Part shown: positions 43,492 to 53,476 of the stretch, piece by piece
Layout of the letters: each line of letters starts with the position of its first letter
Position numbering within the stretch: the stretch's first letter is position 1
Position numbers and translations under genes: made by a program
Assembly: GCA_942159475.1 (NCBI GenBank)
Contig: OW804102.1
Location: 25,481,873-25,545,872, forward strand
DNA from: Sthenelais limicola
Taxonomy: Eukaryota; Annelida; Polychaeta; Phyllodocida; Sigalionidae
Direction of reading: 5' to 3'
DNA: 64,000 nt
The notes under the pieces: generated by a model
What the model was told of the DNA's origin: nothing
What the model saw: the letters and a program-made list of their open reading frames with translations, nothing else
The model's database searches: none

Positions 43492-43755
43492 GGGTGAAAT
43501 GGGCTGAAAATGTCATCAGCCATTGCCATCAGCAATCCTCTCAAATAACCCATATTCAAGGCAAAAATGAGGTACATGTTCAGTTCAACATAACCGAACA
43601 GATATTGTATCAACCCAATACAAATATACTCAGATATACCTATCATTTACCATATTTCAGGCAAATTTTGTAGAATTTACTCAATTTGTAGGGATTCTTT
43701 TAGGACATTGGTGAAGGAAAAATTGTTCATTAATTTTTTTGCGACTTTATCCGTA
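43492..43755 (-). mobile_element. Family A MITE, copy 16, chimeric end
   Basis: GGGTGAAATGGGCTGAAAAT, then CAGCAATCCTCTCAAATAAC in minus orientation to TTTACTCAATTTGTAGG. It then switches to ACATTGGTGAAGGAAAAATT, the other terminus in plus orientation. Both ends therefore derive from the same A terminus. Confidence 0.65.
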
Positions 43756-44264
43756 ACCTGGCCCCAGTCTCTCTCTTATACGTTCCCTCCCAATGCTTCC
43801 ACACCCTATTTCAAATCTTTTTTTAAATCCCTCTCTCTCCTTCTCTCTAGATAAATATCTGTTTTTTCTCCAATTGCTTTATTCAGAATATTTGATGCAC
43901 AAAACACGCTCATTCCGTAGATTGGGTTTCGTTGTGTCAGGGCTGATCTCTTTTTTTCTTTTTTTTTGTCCTGATCTTAATTTATTACAATACAAACCGT
44001 TTGTGGATGATTTAACCTAGAGTAGACGCATAGACAAACTATATGTTACACAAGTGATTACATTATGAACATGAGAAATGGTGAGTGATTATGAGGTGAA
44101 ATGTGGTGGGAAAAACATATTACTATAGACTTAGAGTATCGCAACCACTATTTGAGTGGGTGAGTGAGTGGATAAGTGTACCACCTATTATATATATATA
44201 TGCACTCTAGCATAGCAATATACATATATTATATATATAATATATATATATCCTTTTCTTTGAC

Positions 44265-44306
44265 TTTCTCTCTCTCTCTTTCTCCTCTTTGTTCCATCGC
44301 TCTTCG

Positions 44307-44338
<32 letters not shown>

Positions 44339-44575
44339 CTTCGTCCCTACCTTTCGTCACTCTCTCCGTCCCTCTCTCTTTCCTTCTTCAACTCTTTCGC
44401 CCCCTCTCCATCTAACCCTCTCTTTACCTCTCGCCCCCTCTCTCCCTTCTCCTCATCTCTCCCTTCAGGTCCTCCTTCTCTCCCCCATATTTCTCTTCCG
44501 CTCCTACCATCACTCCTCTCCCCCCCCCCTCTCATCCTTCTCCCCTCCCACCCACCCAAACCCTCTCACTACTTC
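44265..44575. repeat. CT-rich tract
   Basis: (TC)n at 44311-44335, then CCCTCTCTTTCC sequence with a 9-C run. Preceded by (TA)n runs at 44190-44250. 43756-44180 is spacer with T runs. Confidence 0.9.
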
Positions 44576-44689
44576 ACTCCCTATGTATTTTAAGCAAACC
44601 ACGCCATTTCCCGCGGGATTTGTGCCATCAGACGAGAGTGACATATCCCGGCATGCCCTTGGCCTGTAACACAGTGATTGATAAGGCAC

Positions 44690-44830
44690 TGGGACGCTGA
44701 CCTCGCTGTTCACTTCCGGGTCAATCGGTAACACGCTGTAGGGCCAGCAGGGGGCGCAGTGTCAGCTCACACCTCAGTGAGCGGAAGACATTAGAGGAGA
44801 GCCACTCCCGAGTCGCTCCCTCCACTGCCG
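44690..44830 (+). promoter_or_regulatory. Candidate insulator with CTCF-like site
   Basis: GGGCCAGCAGGGGGCGCAG (44741-44759) matches the core bilaterian CTCF motif (CCASYAGRKGGCRS) at every informative position. It lies in low-repeat, CpG-containing DNA with an ETS-like CACTTCCGGG (44711-44720). No gene is adjacent in the window, which is compatible with an insulator or loop anchor. Confidence 0.55.
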
Positions 44831-45660
44831 TAATCTCTAACGTAACATAGAGCTAACGTATTGACGTATACGCTTAATGATTTGACTTCAATAGGATCGA
44901 CGTGAAGGCATAATCAATCAGGTTTTGCCACATCTTAAGAGAAACCCTGAAGAAGCCGAGGTCGGAAGTAGTCTTTTTTAAAAAATGGATTTGATTGAAT
45001 GTGGCTTTTTCAGGCAGTTAAATAAAGGTTGATATGTTGTATTATGTCGAAATAGTTTTAGTTTCTTGACATTCAGATATCGCATACTATTATAGATACA
45101 TTCACATATCTATATAGTTTTAATCATTTTCAACATTAAATAGAGTAAATAATTAGAAGAATCTACTTACCTCACTATGTTCGGGGAAGTAGATTCGTGA
45201 TTATTGGAGTTTATTTAGAACTAATATAATGATGAATGTGGTTAATGACTGGAGAAAAAACACCTTTATGTGTAGTTGAAGCTTCCAAGCACCCTCTTTT
45301 ATTTACTTATTTATAACATTGCACGGTTAGGATATCCATATATAGATTGGCACATTTGAGTCACCCTGAGCGGAGACTTGAATATATTTGTTTGGGAAAT
45401 TGACTCTCAAATATAATTGACAGGGCAACCACAGCCTTACCAACAGGGAACTGGCAGGTCTACCTGAGAGCGGGATTATGGCAATATTCAGAAGGAGAGA
45501 GGCACTCAATAAAACAAAAATAAAAAACTACAACCTCTGCTAAAATCTCTGGTATATTTGTTGACGGTTACATTCATTTGCAACTGTATATTGCAGACCC
45601 ATATGGCGTACTCCGGGGAAATGCTTTGGACATAATTTGCTTTGTTGGAAGGAAGGGAAG
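44831..45660. other. Unique spacer
   Basis: AT-rich, low repeat density, nothing coding recognised. ATAGATTC-like short repeats near 45150-45200 only (AGTAGATTC / GAATCTACTT inverted at 45156-45165 and 45187-45195). Confidence 0.4.
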
Positions 45661-45669
45661 ACACATCGA

Positions 45670-46090
45670 ACAGTTAGGGGGAGTAGGAGAGGAGAGGGAG
45701 GAGAGGGAGGAGAGGGAGGAGAGGGAGGAGAGGGGGAAGCTTCCCACGTCCTCCCTCTCCTCCCTCTTAAGAGGACGGGGAAGAGGGGGAAGAGGATGGG
45801 GAAGGATGAGGATGAGAAACAGAGAAAGGGACATGTGTAGAGGGAGGAGGAGGAAGACGGGGAGAGCAAGGAGAAGGAAGGGGGAAGACTGGGAGGAGGA
45901 GGAGGAGGAGGAGGAGGAGGAGGAGGAGGAGGAGGAGAAGAAGGAGGAGGAGGAGAAGGAGGAGAAGGAGGAGCAGGATGAAGAGAAGGAGAAGGAGGAG
46001 GAGAAGGAGGGAGGAAGGGAAGGAGAGGAGGGAAGAGGGAGGAAGAGGAGCCACCACCTTTCCCCCACCACCACCACCCTCCCCACCACC
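45670..46090. repeat. GGA/GAA purine tract with 10-bp units
   Basis: GGAGAGGGAG tandem at 45690-45735, then GGAAGAGG, pure (GGA)n at 45894-45935 and GAAGGAGG. Ends with CCACCACCA. Glu-rich and Ser/Leu-rich frames on opposite strands are artefacts. Confidence 0.92.
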
Positions 46091-46645
46091 ACTAGATGCT
46101 ATATAGAATGAATATTGATGCTAGACCGTACCGGAAATGAACCCCAGGCTTTGCAGCCCCAGCACACGCGGGCGATAATTGAAGAAACCTGAGTGGGAAA
46201 CAAGACGGGGGCAGAGAAGGCTGACATCAAGCGGCCATATTCAAAACTACCGCCCGGGTGACCAAATCAGAGACAACACATTTATATTGCAAGACTATCG
46301 GGTTCTAGGTCCAATAATGCACTGAGATGATTAGATTTTTTAAATATTTGATTTCGATCTTTTGAACGTTGTGTCACACATCACACTAAATTGTCGCTGA
46401 ATTGAATTTCTGATATTAAAGCTGCATTCTCATCTGAAACTAACATAATTTTTTCACTTATTTTACCATCCATAGGAATCCTGACTTTCCTATTACACTC
46501 AGGCATAGTAATTCAAATTACAGTAAGTGAGCGTAGCAAACTAACAACAACCTTGATCTTGGAGATCACCCAAGGCTTACTTTGTATTTATTATACTTTT
46601 CCCGATATTTATGGCGAATAAATAGCAAAGATTAGATGGCAATTC

Positions 46646-46742
46646 ATGGCGAGTCTGATGGGTAATACACAGGCTTTATTACCCGCTGTTTGTGGTATGA
46701 GCGTCAATGCTGTAGCCTATGCAATGCCATATTACCTATGAT
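46646..46742. repeat. Family M dispersed repeat, copy 2
   Basis: GATGGGTAATACACAGGCTT, TATTACCCGC, TATGAGCGTCAATGCTGTAG, CCTATGCAATGCCATATTAC, in the same order as at 14.5 kb. Confidence 0.65.
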
Positions 46743-47029
46743 AAATATATCATAATTAGGACCTTAACAGAGGAGAGTTCATCTAGATTACACAAAACAC
46801 TTGGTAATCTATTCCACTGAGAATATTCGTACTCGTGTGTATATATTCCCGCACCGATATTACATCAAAGCCGGGCGAAATATATGTGAAGAACCTCTTA
46901 AAGTTGTGAATATTCCAAGCTAGCTAAAGTCCATAAATCAGGGAAGCAAAACGCTAAAAGCTGAGACTGCTTCTTCTATATATGCGTCGCTTCTATACTA
47001 CATTTATATGTGTCAGCCCAGTCGATATG

Positions 47030-47110
47030 ACATGCCGCAACGACGTAAGTAACGTCACGAGACGTCACAGCCATCAATCTACGTCATGGAACGCAGCAGA
47101 CGTATCACAG
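47030..47110. promoter_or_regulatory. CRE half-site cluster
   Basis: Four ACGTMA sites: ACGTAA at 47043 and ACGTCA at 47052, 47062 and 47081, the middle two 10 bp apart (one helical turn). CREB/ATF-type sites. Local CpG density is high to 47125. No ORF follows. 46091-46640 and 46750-47030 are otherwise plain spacer. Confidence 0.4.
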
Positions 47111-47234
47111 GCGGCGGAGGATTACGCCGGTTAACACACAACGGATAGATAGATCGGGTCTGTGGAACTGCGCTTGAAAAAGTAGTGCCCTGTCTCATAT
47201 TTCAATTCCGACAAGGCATAAAAATAGTGCAGGG

Positions 47235-48035
47235 GGATGAGAGGAGTGGTGTTGATGGTGGTGGAGGAGGTGGTGGTGGAGGAGGTGGTGGCAGTGTGGT
47301 GGTGAAGAGGAGGTGGTGGCGGTGGTGGTGGGAGAGAGAAGGACGTGGAGGGGTAGTAAAGGAGAAGGAAAGGAAGGTATAGGAGAAAGAGAAGGTGGTG
47401 CAGGAAAGGAAGAGGTAGATGAGGATGAGGAGGTGGTGGAGGTAGGGAGAGAAGAGGAGGTGGAAGAGAAGGAAGAGGGGAAGGAAGAAGAGGAGGTAGT
47501 GAAAGAGGAGTAGGAGGCGGAGAAGGAGGAGGTAGAGAGAGAGGAGAAGGAGGAGAAAGTTGTAGGAGGTAGAGAGGTGCAGGAGAAGGAAGAGGAGGTA
47601 GGGAGAGAGGAGGAAGAGAAGGAGGTAGAAGAGAAGAAAGAGGAGAAGTAGGAGGTTGATGAGAAGGAAGAGGAGCAGTAGGAGGTGGAGGAGAAGGAAG
47701 AGAAGTAGGAGAAGGAAGAGGAGAAGGAAGAGAAGTAGGAGGTGGAGGAGAAGGAAGAGGAGAAGTAGGAGGTGGAGGAAAAGGAAGAGGAGAAGGAAGA
47801 GAAATAGGGTGTAGAGGAAAGAAAGGGGAGAAGTAGGAGGTGGAGGAGAAGGAAGAGGAGAAGTAGGAGGTGGAGGAAAAGGAAGAGGAGATGGAAGAGA
47901 AGTAGGGTGTAGAGGAAAGGAAGAGGAGAAGTAGGAGGTTGAGGAGAAGGAAGAGGAGAAGTAGGAGGTTGAGGAGAAGGAAGAGAAGTAGGAGGTGGAG
48001 GAGAGGGAAGAGGAGGGAGGGAGGGTAGAGGACAC
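47235..48035. repeat. GGT/GGA to AGAAGGAAG purine tract
   Basis: GGTGGTGG at left, then GAGGAGAAGGAAGAGGAGAA, AGTAGGAGGTG units of about 30-45 bp from 47640. 800 bp, the longest purine tract here. Two minus frames of about 285 codons are open simultaneously, translating to Ser/Leu/Pro repeats. Confidence 0.93.
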
Positions 48036-48264
48036 ACTGGGCAGCAAGACCAAGACTCCAAGCCCCGATTACTGTGAACTACTACTACCCTAATCCCGGT
48101 AACACAGGGCTTCCGCTCAACCCTACATTATACATGTATTTATACACTTGGGTAACCAATTACTTAAACTCTTATTCACAACTGCATCATGCATGAGGGC
48201 TGAATTGGTTGTTTATGTCCTGCTTTATTAACACCATTCTTTTTTTTTAAAAAAAACTAAAAAA

Positions 48265-48762
48265 AACCCACCATACTTTCTTATATATATTTGGTCATAT
48301 AAGGCCAAGCAAAGAAACATACTTTCTTATATATATTTGGTCATATAAGGCCAAGCAAAGAAACATACTTTCTTATATATTTGGTCATATAATGCCAAGC
48401 AAAGAAACATACTTTCTTATATATTTGGTCATATAAGGCCAAGCAAAGAAACATACTTTCTTATATATTTGGTCATATAATACCAAGCAAAGAAACATAC
48501 TTTCTTATATATTTGGTCATATGATGCCAAGCATAGAAACATACTTTCTTATATATTTGATCATATAATGCCAAGCAAAGAAACATACTTAATCATATAT
48601 TTGGTCATATAATGCCAAGCAAAGAAACATACTTTCTTATATATTTGGTCATATAATGCCAAGCAAAGAAACATACTTAATCATATATTTGGTCATATAA
48701 TGCCAAGCAAAGAAACATACTTAATCATATATTTGGTCATATAAGGCCAAGCAAAGAAACAT
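48265..48762. repeat. 44-bp minisatellite
   Basis: About 11 units of ACATACTTTCTTATATATTT, GGTCATATAATGCCAAGCAA, AGAA. ACATACTTTC at 48317, 48363 and 48407 shows the first units are 46 bp (an extra AT) and later ones 44. TTAATC replaces TTTCTT in three of the last four units. Confidence 0.93.
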
Positions 48763-48769
48763 GCTCACT

Positions 48770-48900
48770 TCTCACCGATGCACTGGGTGGGAGGTGAAAT
48801 GGTGCTCTGGTGAGGCGCTCATCATGGGATTCAAATCTGGTACTATAAAAACCGTTTGGTTTAGAGTTCAATGTCCTAACCAGTACACCACCCCCAACAG
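48770..48900 (-). mobile_element. tRNA-derived SINE, copy 3
   Basis: Minus strand: A box TGGTGTACTGGTT (complement of 48878-48890), B box GATTTGAATCCC (complement of 48826-48837), 52 bp apart. The downstream ATTTCACCTCCCACCCAG block is shared with the SINE at 42.6 kb, so they belong to one family. Confidence 0.65.
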
Positions 48901-48904
48901 CACC

Positions 48905-48970
48905 TTTTTACAGGGTGGGGGTGGATCAGAGGGGGGTGGGGGTGGATCAGAGGGGGTGGGGGCGGTGACT
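48905..48970. repeat. G-rich 22-bp tandem
   Basis: GGGTGGGGGTGGATCAGAGG repeated about 2.5 times. Confidence 0.75.
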
Positions 48971-49081
48971 AAAGTGATAATGTAGAGCATCAATCACAGC
49001 CCCTGCAGCCTATAGACTATAATAGGTCACCTTCATGCTTTACCCTTTAGTGCTACACACCAATTCATGCAGAATTGGGGC

Positions 49082-49361
49082 CACATTTCCATATACTACC
49101 CACGTTTGTCACATTTCCATATACTACCCACGTTTGTCACATTTCCATATACTACTCACGTCTGTCACATTTCCATATACTACCCACGTTTGTCACATTT
49201 CCATATACTACCCACGTTTGTCACATTTCCATATACTACTCACGTTTGTCACATTTCCATACACTACCCACGTCTGTCACATTTCCATATACTACCCACG
49301 TTTGTCACATTTCCATATACTACCCACGTTTGTCACATTTCCATATACTACTCACGTTTAT
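49082..49361. repeat. 28-bp minisatellite
   Basis: Ten units of CACATTTCCATATACTACCC, ACGTTTGT starting at 49082, 49110 and so on to 49334. Nearly uniform. Because 28 is not a multiple of three, all three + frames are open and give the same rotating peptide (FPYTTHVCHISIYYPRLSHFH). Confidence 0.95.
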
Positions 49362-49619
49362 CAGTTATATGTTCTTATTCGTTATTGTGCTGTGCGCGCC
49401 AGGGTCAAATCTCATATCCATTATATATGCTTTTGCATAAATCTGAACTAAAGCTAATCTTCATTGACGAATATTGTTATCTAGATAAACAAAAAAATAA
49501 ACAACCATGAACTAGAATACGAATGCAAAAGCTTCTTCTTCCCCTTGGAACTTTTGATCTAAGGTCTGACGCATGCTTGACACGGTGTAGTGGATATCAG
49601 CCTTAACAATCCAACAACT

Positions 49620-49996
49620 ACTGGCTCCTCCCACTCCTACTCCTCCCACTATACTCCTCCCACTCCTACTATACTCCTCCTCCCACTCCTACTATACTCC
49701 TCCTCTACTCCTCCCACTATCCTCTCCTCCCACTATACTCCTCCTCTACTCCTCCCACTATACTCCTCCTCCCACTCCTACTATACTCCTCCTCCCACTC
49801 CTACTATACTCCTCCTCCCACTCCTACTATACTCCTCCTCCCACTCCTACTATACTCCTCCTCTACTCCTCCCACTATCCTCTCCTCCCACTATACTCCT
49901 CCTCTACTCCTCCTCCCACTCCTACTATACTCCTCCTCCCACTCCTACTATACTCCTCCTCCCACTCCTACTATACTCCTCCTCCCACTCCTACTA
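49620..49996. repeat. 23-bp CT minisatellite
   Basis: CTCCTACTATACTCCTCCTC, CCA units (CTACTAT at 49801 and 49824), with shortened units CTCTACTCC. About 16 units. Confidence 0.92.
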
Positions 49997-50018
49997 GTCT
50001 ACTAGTGCTCCTCTCATT

Positions 50019-50100
50019 AAGGCTCACAGCCTCTCAGATCAGGTCATAATGGTATGTTAGTGATTGGACGCCTACTGCGCTAATGGCTTCCATGGCCCAG
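50019..50100 (-). mobile_element. Family C fragment, AAGGCT end
   Basis: AAGGCTCACAGCCTCTCAGA, TGATTGGACGCCTACTGCGC. Shares its AAGGCT end with the copy at 57055, a C subfamily lacking CAGTCTAGG. Confidence 0.65.
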
Positions 50101-50473
50101 AATAATCCCTGAAAGTTTTATGAAAAAAGAATGGCCTATTTCATTATATTAGAACATTCTGAAATCCCTTTAACGGTAAATTGGTACCTGGCTGATGTCT
50201 ATGAATGATTGCACTGTACACACCTGCAACAGATAAAAACATCAATATTTAGTTTACATTTCATAATAGTGACAACATAGTGGATATTTTCTATACAAAC
50301 TCGATTTTAATATGAAAACATAGCTTTATACTCCCCTACTATAATCATGAAACCCTTTTTTTCATTAAAGGCTAATAGAGATTGAACCTAGTTCAGAACT
50401 TGCTGCAGCTTCGTACCAACTGTTCAAGCAGCACTTGCCACCCTGGATTACTGAAACTTTGGGGAAAGGGTTC
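50101..50473. other. Unique spacer
   Basis: AT-rich, nothing recognised. Confidence 0.4.
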
Positions 50474-50560
50474 TGAGTGCATGAGTAATGATGGTTGCTT
50501 TACGTCCTTATCAACACATTTAATATGGTTATATCAAGGGCGGGAGAGCTGAGAGGGAGG
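50474..50560 (+). repeat. Family J SINE-like repeat, truncated copy
   Basis: GATGGTTGCTTTACGTCCTT to GGGCGGGAGAGCTGAGAGGG, stopping where the next J copy begins. Confidence 0.6.
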
Positions 50561-50725
50561 GAGTGAGTGAGTGAGATTGATTGCTTTACGCCCTTATCAA
50601 CACATTTAAGATGGTTAATCAAGGGCGGGAGAGCTGAGAGGGAGGCAGTTTATGATCATACCAAGGATATAGAGATAGAGAAGAAGGGAGAGAAAGACAG
50701 AGAAAAAGACAGAAAAGCACTTTAA
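50561..50725 (+). repeat. Family J SINE-like repeat
   Basis: GAGTGAGTGAGTGAGATTGA, TTGCTTTACGCCCTTATCAA, CAAGGGCGGGAGAGCTGAGA, then GGCAGTTTATGATCATACC and a GA-rich tail. Inserted immediately after a truncated copy of the same family. Confidence 0.62.
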
Positions 50726-50798
50726 GGTCTTACGACGGACCAATGTGATGTAGGACTTGTTCCATTTTCATAATATTTCTTAAACGTTAAGCTTAAAG

Positions 50799-50905
50799 GA
50801 AGGCATTTTATGATCATACCCAGGAAATAGAGATAGAGAAGAAGGGAGAGAGAGACAGAAAAAGAGACAGAAAGGCACTTTATGGCCTTACCCAGGACCA
50901 AGGGA
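50799..50905 (+). repeat. Family J 3' part
   Basis: GAAGGCATTTTATGATCATA, CCCAGGAAATAGAGATAGAG, GAAAGGCACTTTATGGCCTT. Confidence 0.58.
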
Positions 50906-50918
50906 AAGGGTTGTGTAT

Positions 50919-51215
50919 GGGTGAAAATGTCCAATCAGTAGCACCACACATTTAGTAAATTCTGCCAAATTATAGACAGAACCATGATACATACCATGTA
51001 TATTCGAGTATACAGTGGAACCTCATATAAAGACCAACACTCTATAGAGACCACCCCTCTATTAAGACCAGTTTCTCTCAGTCCCGAATTGCTTTTCTCT
51101 TAATAGATTAGCATCGCTAATGAGACCACCTCGCTATTAAGACCAGTTTTTCTCAGTCCCAAGGGTGGTCTCAATAAGTTCCCCTGTATTTGATATTGCG
51201 TTGATTTCTGAACTC
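50919..51215 (+). mobile_element. Family A MITE split by family H
   Basis: GGGTGAAAATGTCCAATCAG, CATTTAGTAAATTCTGCCAA and TATTCGAGTA precede the insertion. TTTGATATTGCGTTGATT continues after it, in the correct A order. The right half is then lost. Confidence 0.75.
51013..51186. mobile_element. TA-duplicating MITE (family H), copy 2, nested in A
   Basis: CAGTGGAACCTCATATAAAG to AATAAGTTCCCCTG, flanked by TA (51011-51012 and 51187-51188). Removing it with one TA restores the A reading GAGTATTTGATATTG. Confidence 0.82.
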
Positions 51216-51334
51216 TAGTGTAGTGTCTCGGATAGTTTTTGTATTAATCACTATATTCAATTATTCAACTTTATCACCGACTAAAAACTTATGAATATTA
51301 TATAGATCTTTGTAAATTATAGGAAGCTATATAT

Positions 51335-51576
51335 GGGTTAGATCTTCAGAAAATGTACAATTGGCAGATGTACACATTTAGTCAATTCTGCTAAATCAGA
51401 CTGAAAAATGGTCAATACAAGGTATATCTGAATATATTTGATATTTGATATTGCCTTGATTGAAACACTCCGTTTGGTTATGTTGAGCTGTATTTCGGAC
51501 CTCACTTTTGTCTTACATTTGGATTATTTGAGAGGAATAGTGCAGGCGAATTGTACAATTTCTGGCGATTTCACCC
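51335..51576 (+). mobile_element. Family A MITE, copy 18
   Basis: GGGTTAGATCTTCAGAAAAT to ATTTCTGGCGATTTCACCC, 242 bp, with a small internal duplication (TTTGATATTTGATATTG). Flanks ATAT and ACAT. Confidence 0.83.
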
Positions 51577-51923
51577 ACATAGCCTATTATAGATCCAGGT
51601 CTACCTCTGGTCCCTAAAACCTGTGTATTTATGAACTAAACCAATAAATAAAAGTGTTTATGAAGGCAATGTGGTGGAAAGGTCTATAGTGGATTATCCG
51701 ATATCCGCCCATACCATCCACTATTATAGGACAATGGCGGCCTAATCCCCCTGTATTAGGGCTTATCCCCCGAGTTAATCCTGTCCCATGTAGTAACGCT
51801 TACTTTATTCTAACTGCACAATAGAGTGCTTGTATTAGTCTATACTTAGAGTTACTCTCGAGCCACTCTCTCCTCATTCCCCAGCCTTTCTCCCACTACT
51901 TGTGGCCATTCACAGCCGATAAT
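51577..51923. other. Unique spacer
   Basis: Nothing recognised. Confidence 0.4.
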
Positions 51924-52313
51924 CAAAATGAGTCACAAGTCGCTAAAGAAATGATATTTTTTAAATGTTTTTTTTTCACAAGAACCCTTGCTCAGAATGT
52001 TTTTATATTTGGGGTGTTTAACGCTGGTAGTGGAGTAAATACGAGTATCAAATATCAGAACTGTGTATTAAATATATCTATGTGTTTCTGAGGTTATCCT
52101 AATGAGGATATTTAACCACTTTACTGCTAGTTTGCGATCAACCATCAAGAAATATAACTAATTTTTGTTTCATGTATAACAAAATATAGAAGTAATTGGA
52201 CGTTTACTATAATTGGAATCAGCTTGAGCTCATCTTTTCAAATATCATGATATCCCTATTTTTTTCCAACTTATGACTCATTTTTCATTTGACACATCAC
52301 ATACTTGGTGTCA
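51924..52313 (+). mobile_element. Family D MITE, copy 5
   Basis: CAAAATGAGTCACAAGTCGC at left, CTTATGACTCATTTTTCATT then GACACATCACATA at right. Interior GATCAACCATCAAGAAATAT, CTTTTCAAATATCATG. Confidence 0.78.
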
Positions 52314-52577
52314 CAAATAATGAACAAAGTCAAACGTATTTCAGTTGTATGTACTCCTGGCATACCTCACAGTGTTACCCCAGTCACCTTAAGGGTTCAG
52401 TATACATAGTCCATTAGCTATGCTAATCCATACCTTGATTGACAGGTACCGACTGACCAATTGGCAGTCAGCTCTAATTTATTATCGAAGGTAGCAGCAT
52501 CGGAATTGGGAAATTCCGGTCTTCCTCCATAGCCTGCGTTCACCATACAAAATATATACATTACAAAATGTTCAGTT
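52314..52577. other. Unique spacer
   Basis: Nothing recognised. Confidence 0.4.
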
Positions 52578-52789
52578 CAGTCTAGCCCAAAGATGAGAGA
52601 GTCCCTTCAAACGGAGGGAAAGCCTCTGCCTCTAACCGCAAAGTGCCACTATAATTCCATTAAGACCGCAAAATGTCATTATAATCACATTAGAACGCCT
52701 AGTCCTAGGCCAGGCAACCGATTAGCGAAGTAGGCATCCAATCACTGACACACCATTCTTATCTGATCTGAGGATTTGGGCCTAGACTG
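52578..52789 (+). mobile_element. Family C MITE, copy 6
   Basis: CAGTCTAGCCCAAAGATGAG to TTGGGCCTAGACTG. Complete, 212 bp, interior as in the copy at 13.4 kb. Confidence 0.85.
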
Positions 52790-52864
52790 AATTAGTATAT
52801 GAGAAGGGGCATTGGGATACATAATTATGGTATTGAAAGTTAAAGTAGCATAGGGTAAACTATT

Positions 52865-53099
52865 GGATCAGATTTTCAGAAAATGTACAATTCAACTTCA
52901 CCGATTTTCTCAAATAACCCAAATTCCAGACGAAAATAAAGTTTAGAATACATTTCAACCTAACCAAAGAGATAGCTAGAATCAATGCAATGTCAAATAT
53001 TCTCGAATTTACCTAGTATTGACCAAATTGCAGCCTAATTTTGAAGAATTTACTAAATGTGTAGAGCTGCCAATTGTACATTTTCTGAAAATCTGACCC
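52865..53099 (-). mobile_element. Family A MITE, copy 19
   Basis: GGATCAGATTTTCAGAAAAT to CTGAAAATCTGACCC, 235 bp. Perfect TATT duplication (52861-52864 and 53100-53103). Confidence 0.88.
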
Positions 53100-53103
53100 T
53101 ATT

Positions 53104-53476
53104 ATGACACAAGGAGGTATAACAATATCTAAACTATATTTTTAAGTCTAAGTCTTTTTAAGACTAAAACTGTCCAGCTCGCAGTGAGTGTTTCCATTTG
53201 TATTTGAAGTCCTAATGGTTGGGCAACATGATCTTGCCTTCTTTAGGGGAAGGATCTATTCAAATCTGAGTTTAATGCTTTTGCCTCGATGCTTGTGGTT
53301 GTCTGGGGGCACATGAGATTGAGGAGGTATTTTTAATCCTATCGCTACTTGTATTGTTGCCGGTCGCAATCGTTATCATATCGTTATAACATTAATATGG
53401 CACCTGTAAATATCGTTATCTGAAAGCCTGCTTTACAGGTAAAGAGGATGACAAATGGGTAAGCAGGCTTTTGGAT
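53104..53476. other. Unique spacer
   Basis: Nothing recognised. Confidence 0.4.

Noticed and set aside
46480..46532. GTAAGTGAG splice-donor-like hexamer near 46521
   Set aside because: No open frame or acceptor upstream supports an exon.
47195..48061. Two 285-codon minus-strand frames
   Set aside because: Both frames of the same purine tract are open simultaneously; Ser/Leu/Pro low complexity.
48265..48762. Regular 44-bp repeats as a possible CRISPR array
   Set aside because: Units are directly adjacent with no unique spacers, and the window is eukaryotic; it is a minisatellite.
48826..48890. A-box and B-box could mean a tRNA gene
   Set aside because: No acceptor stem or anticodon loop can be completed, and the extra conserved block downstream is shared with another copy, which fits a SINE.
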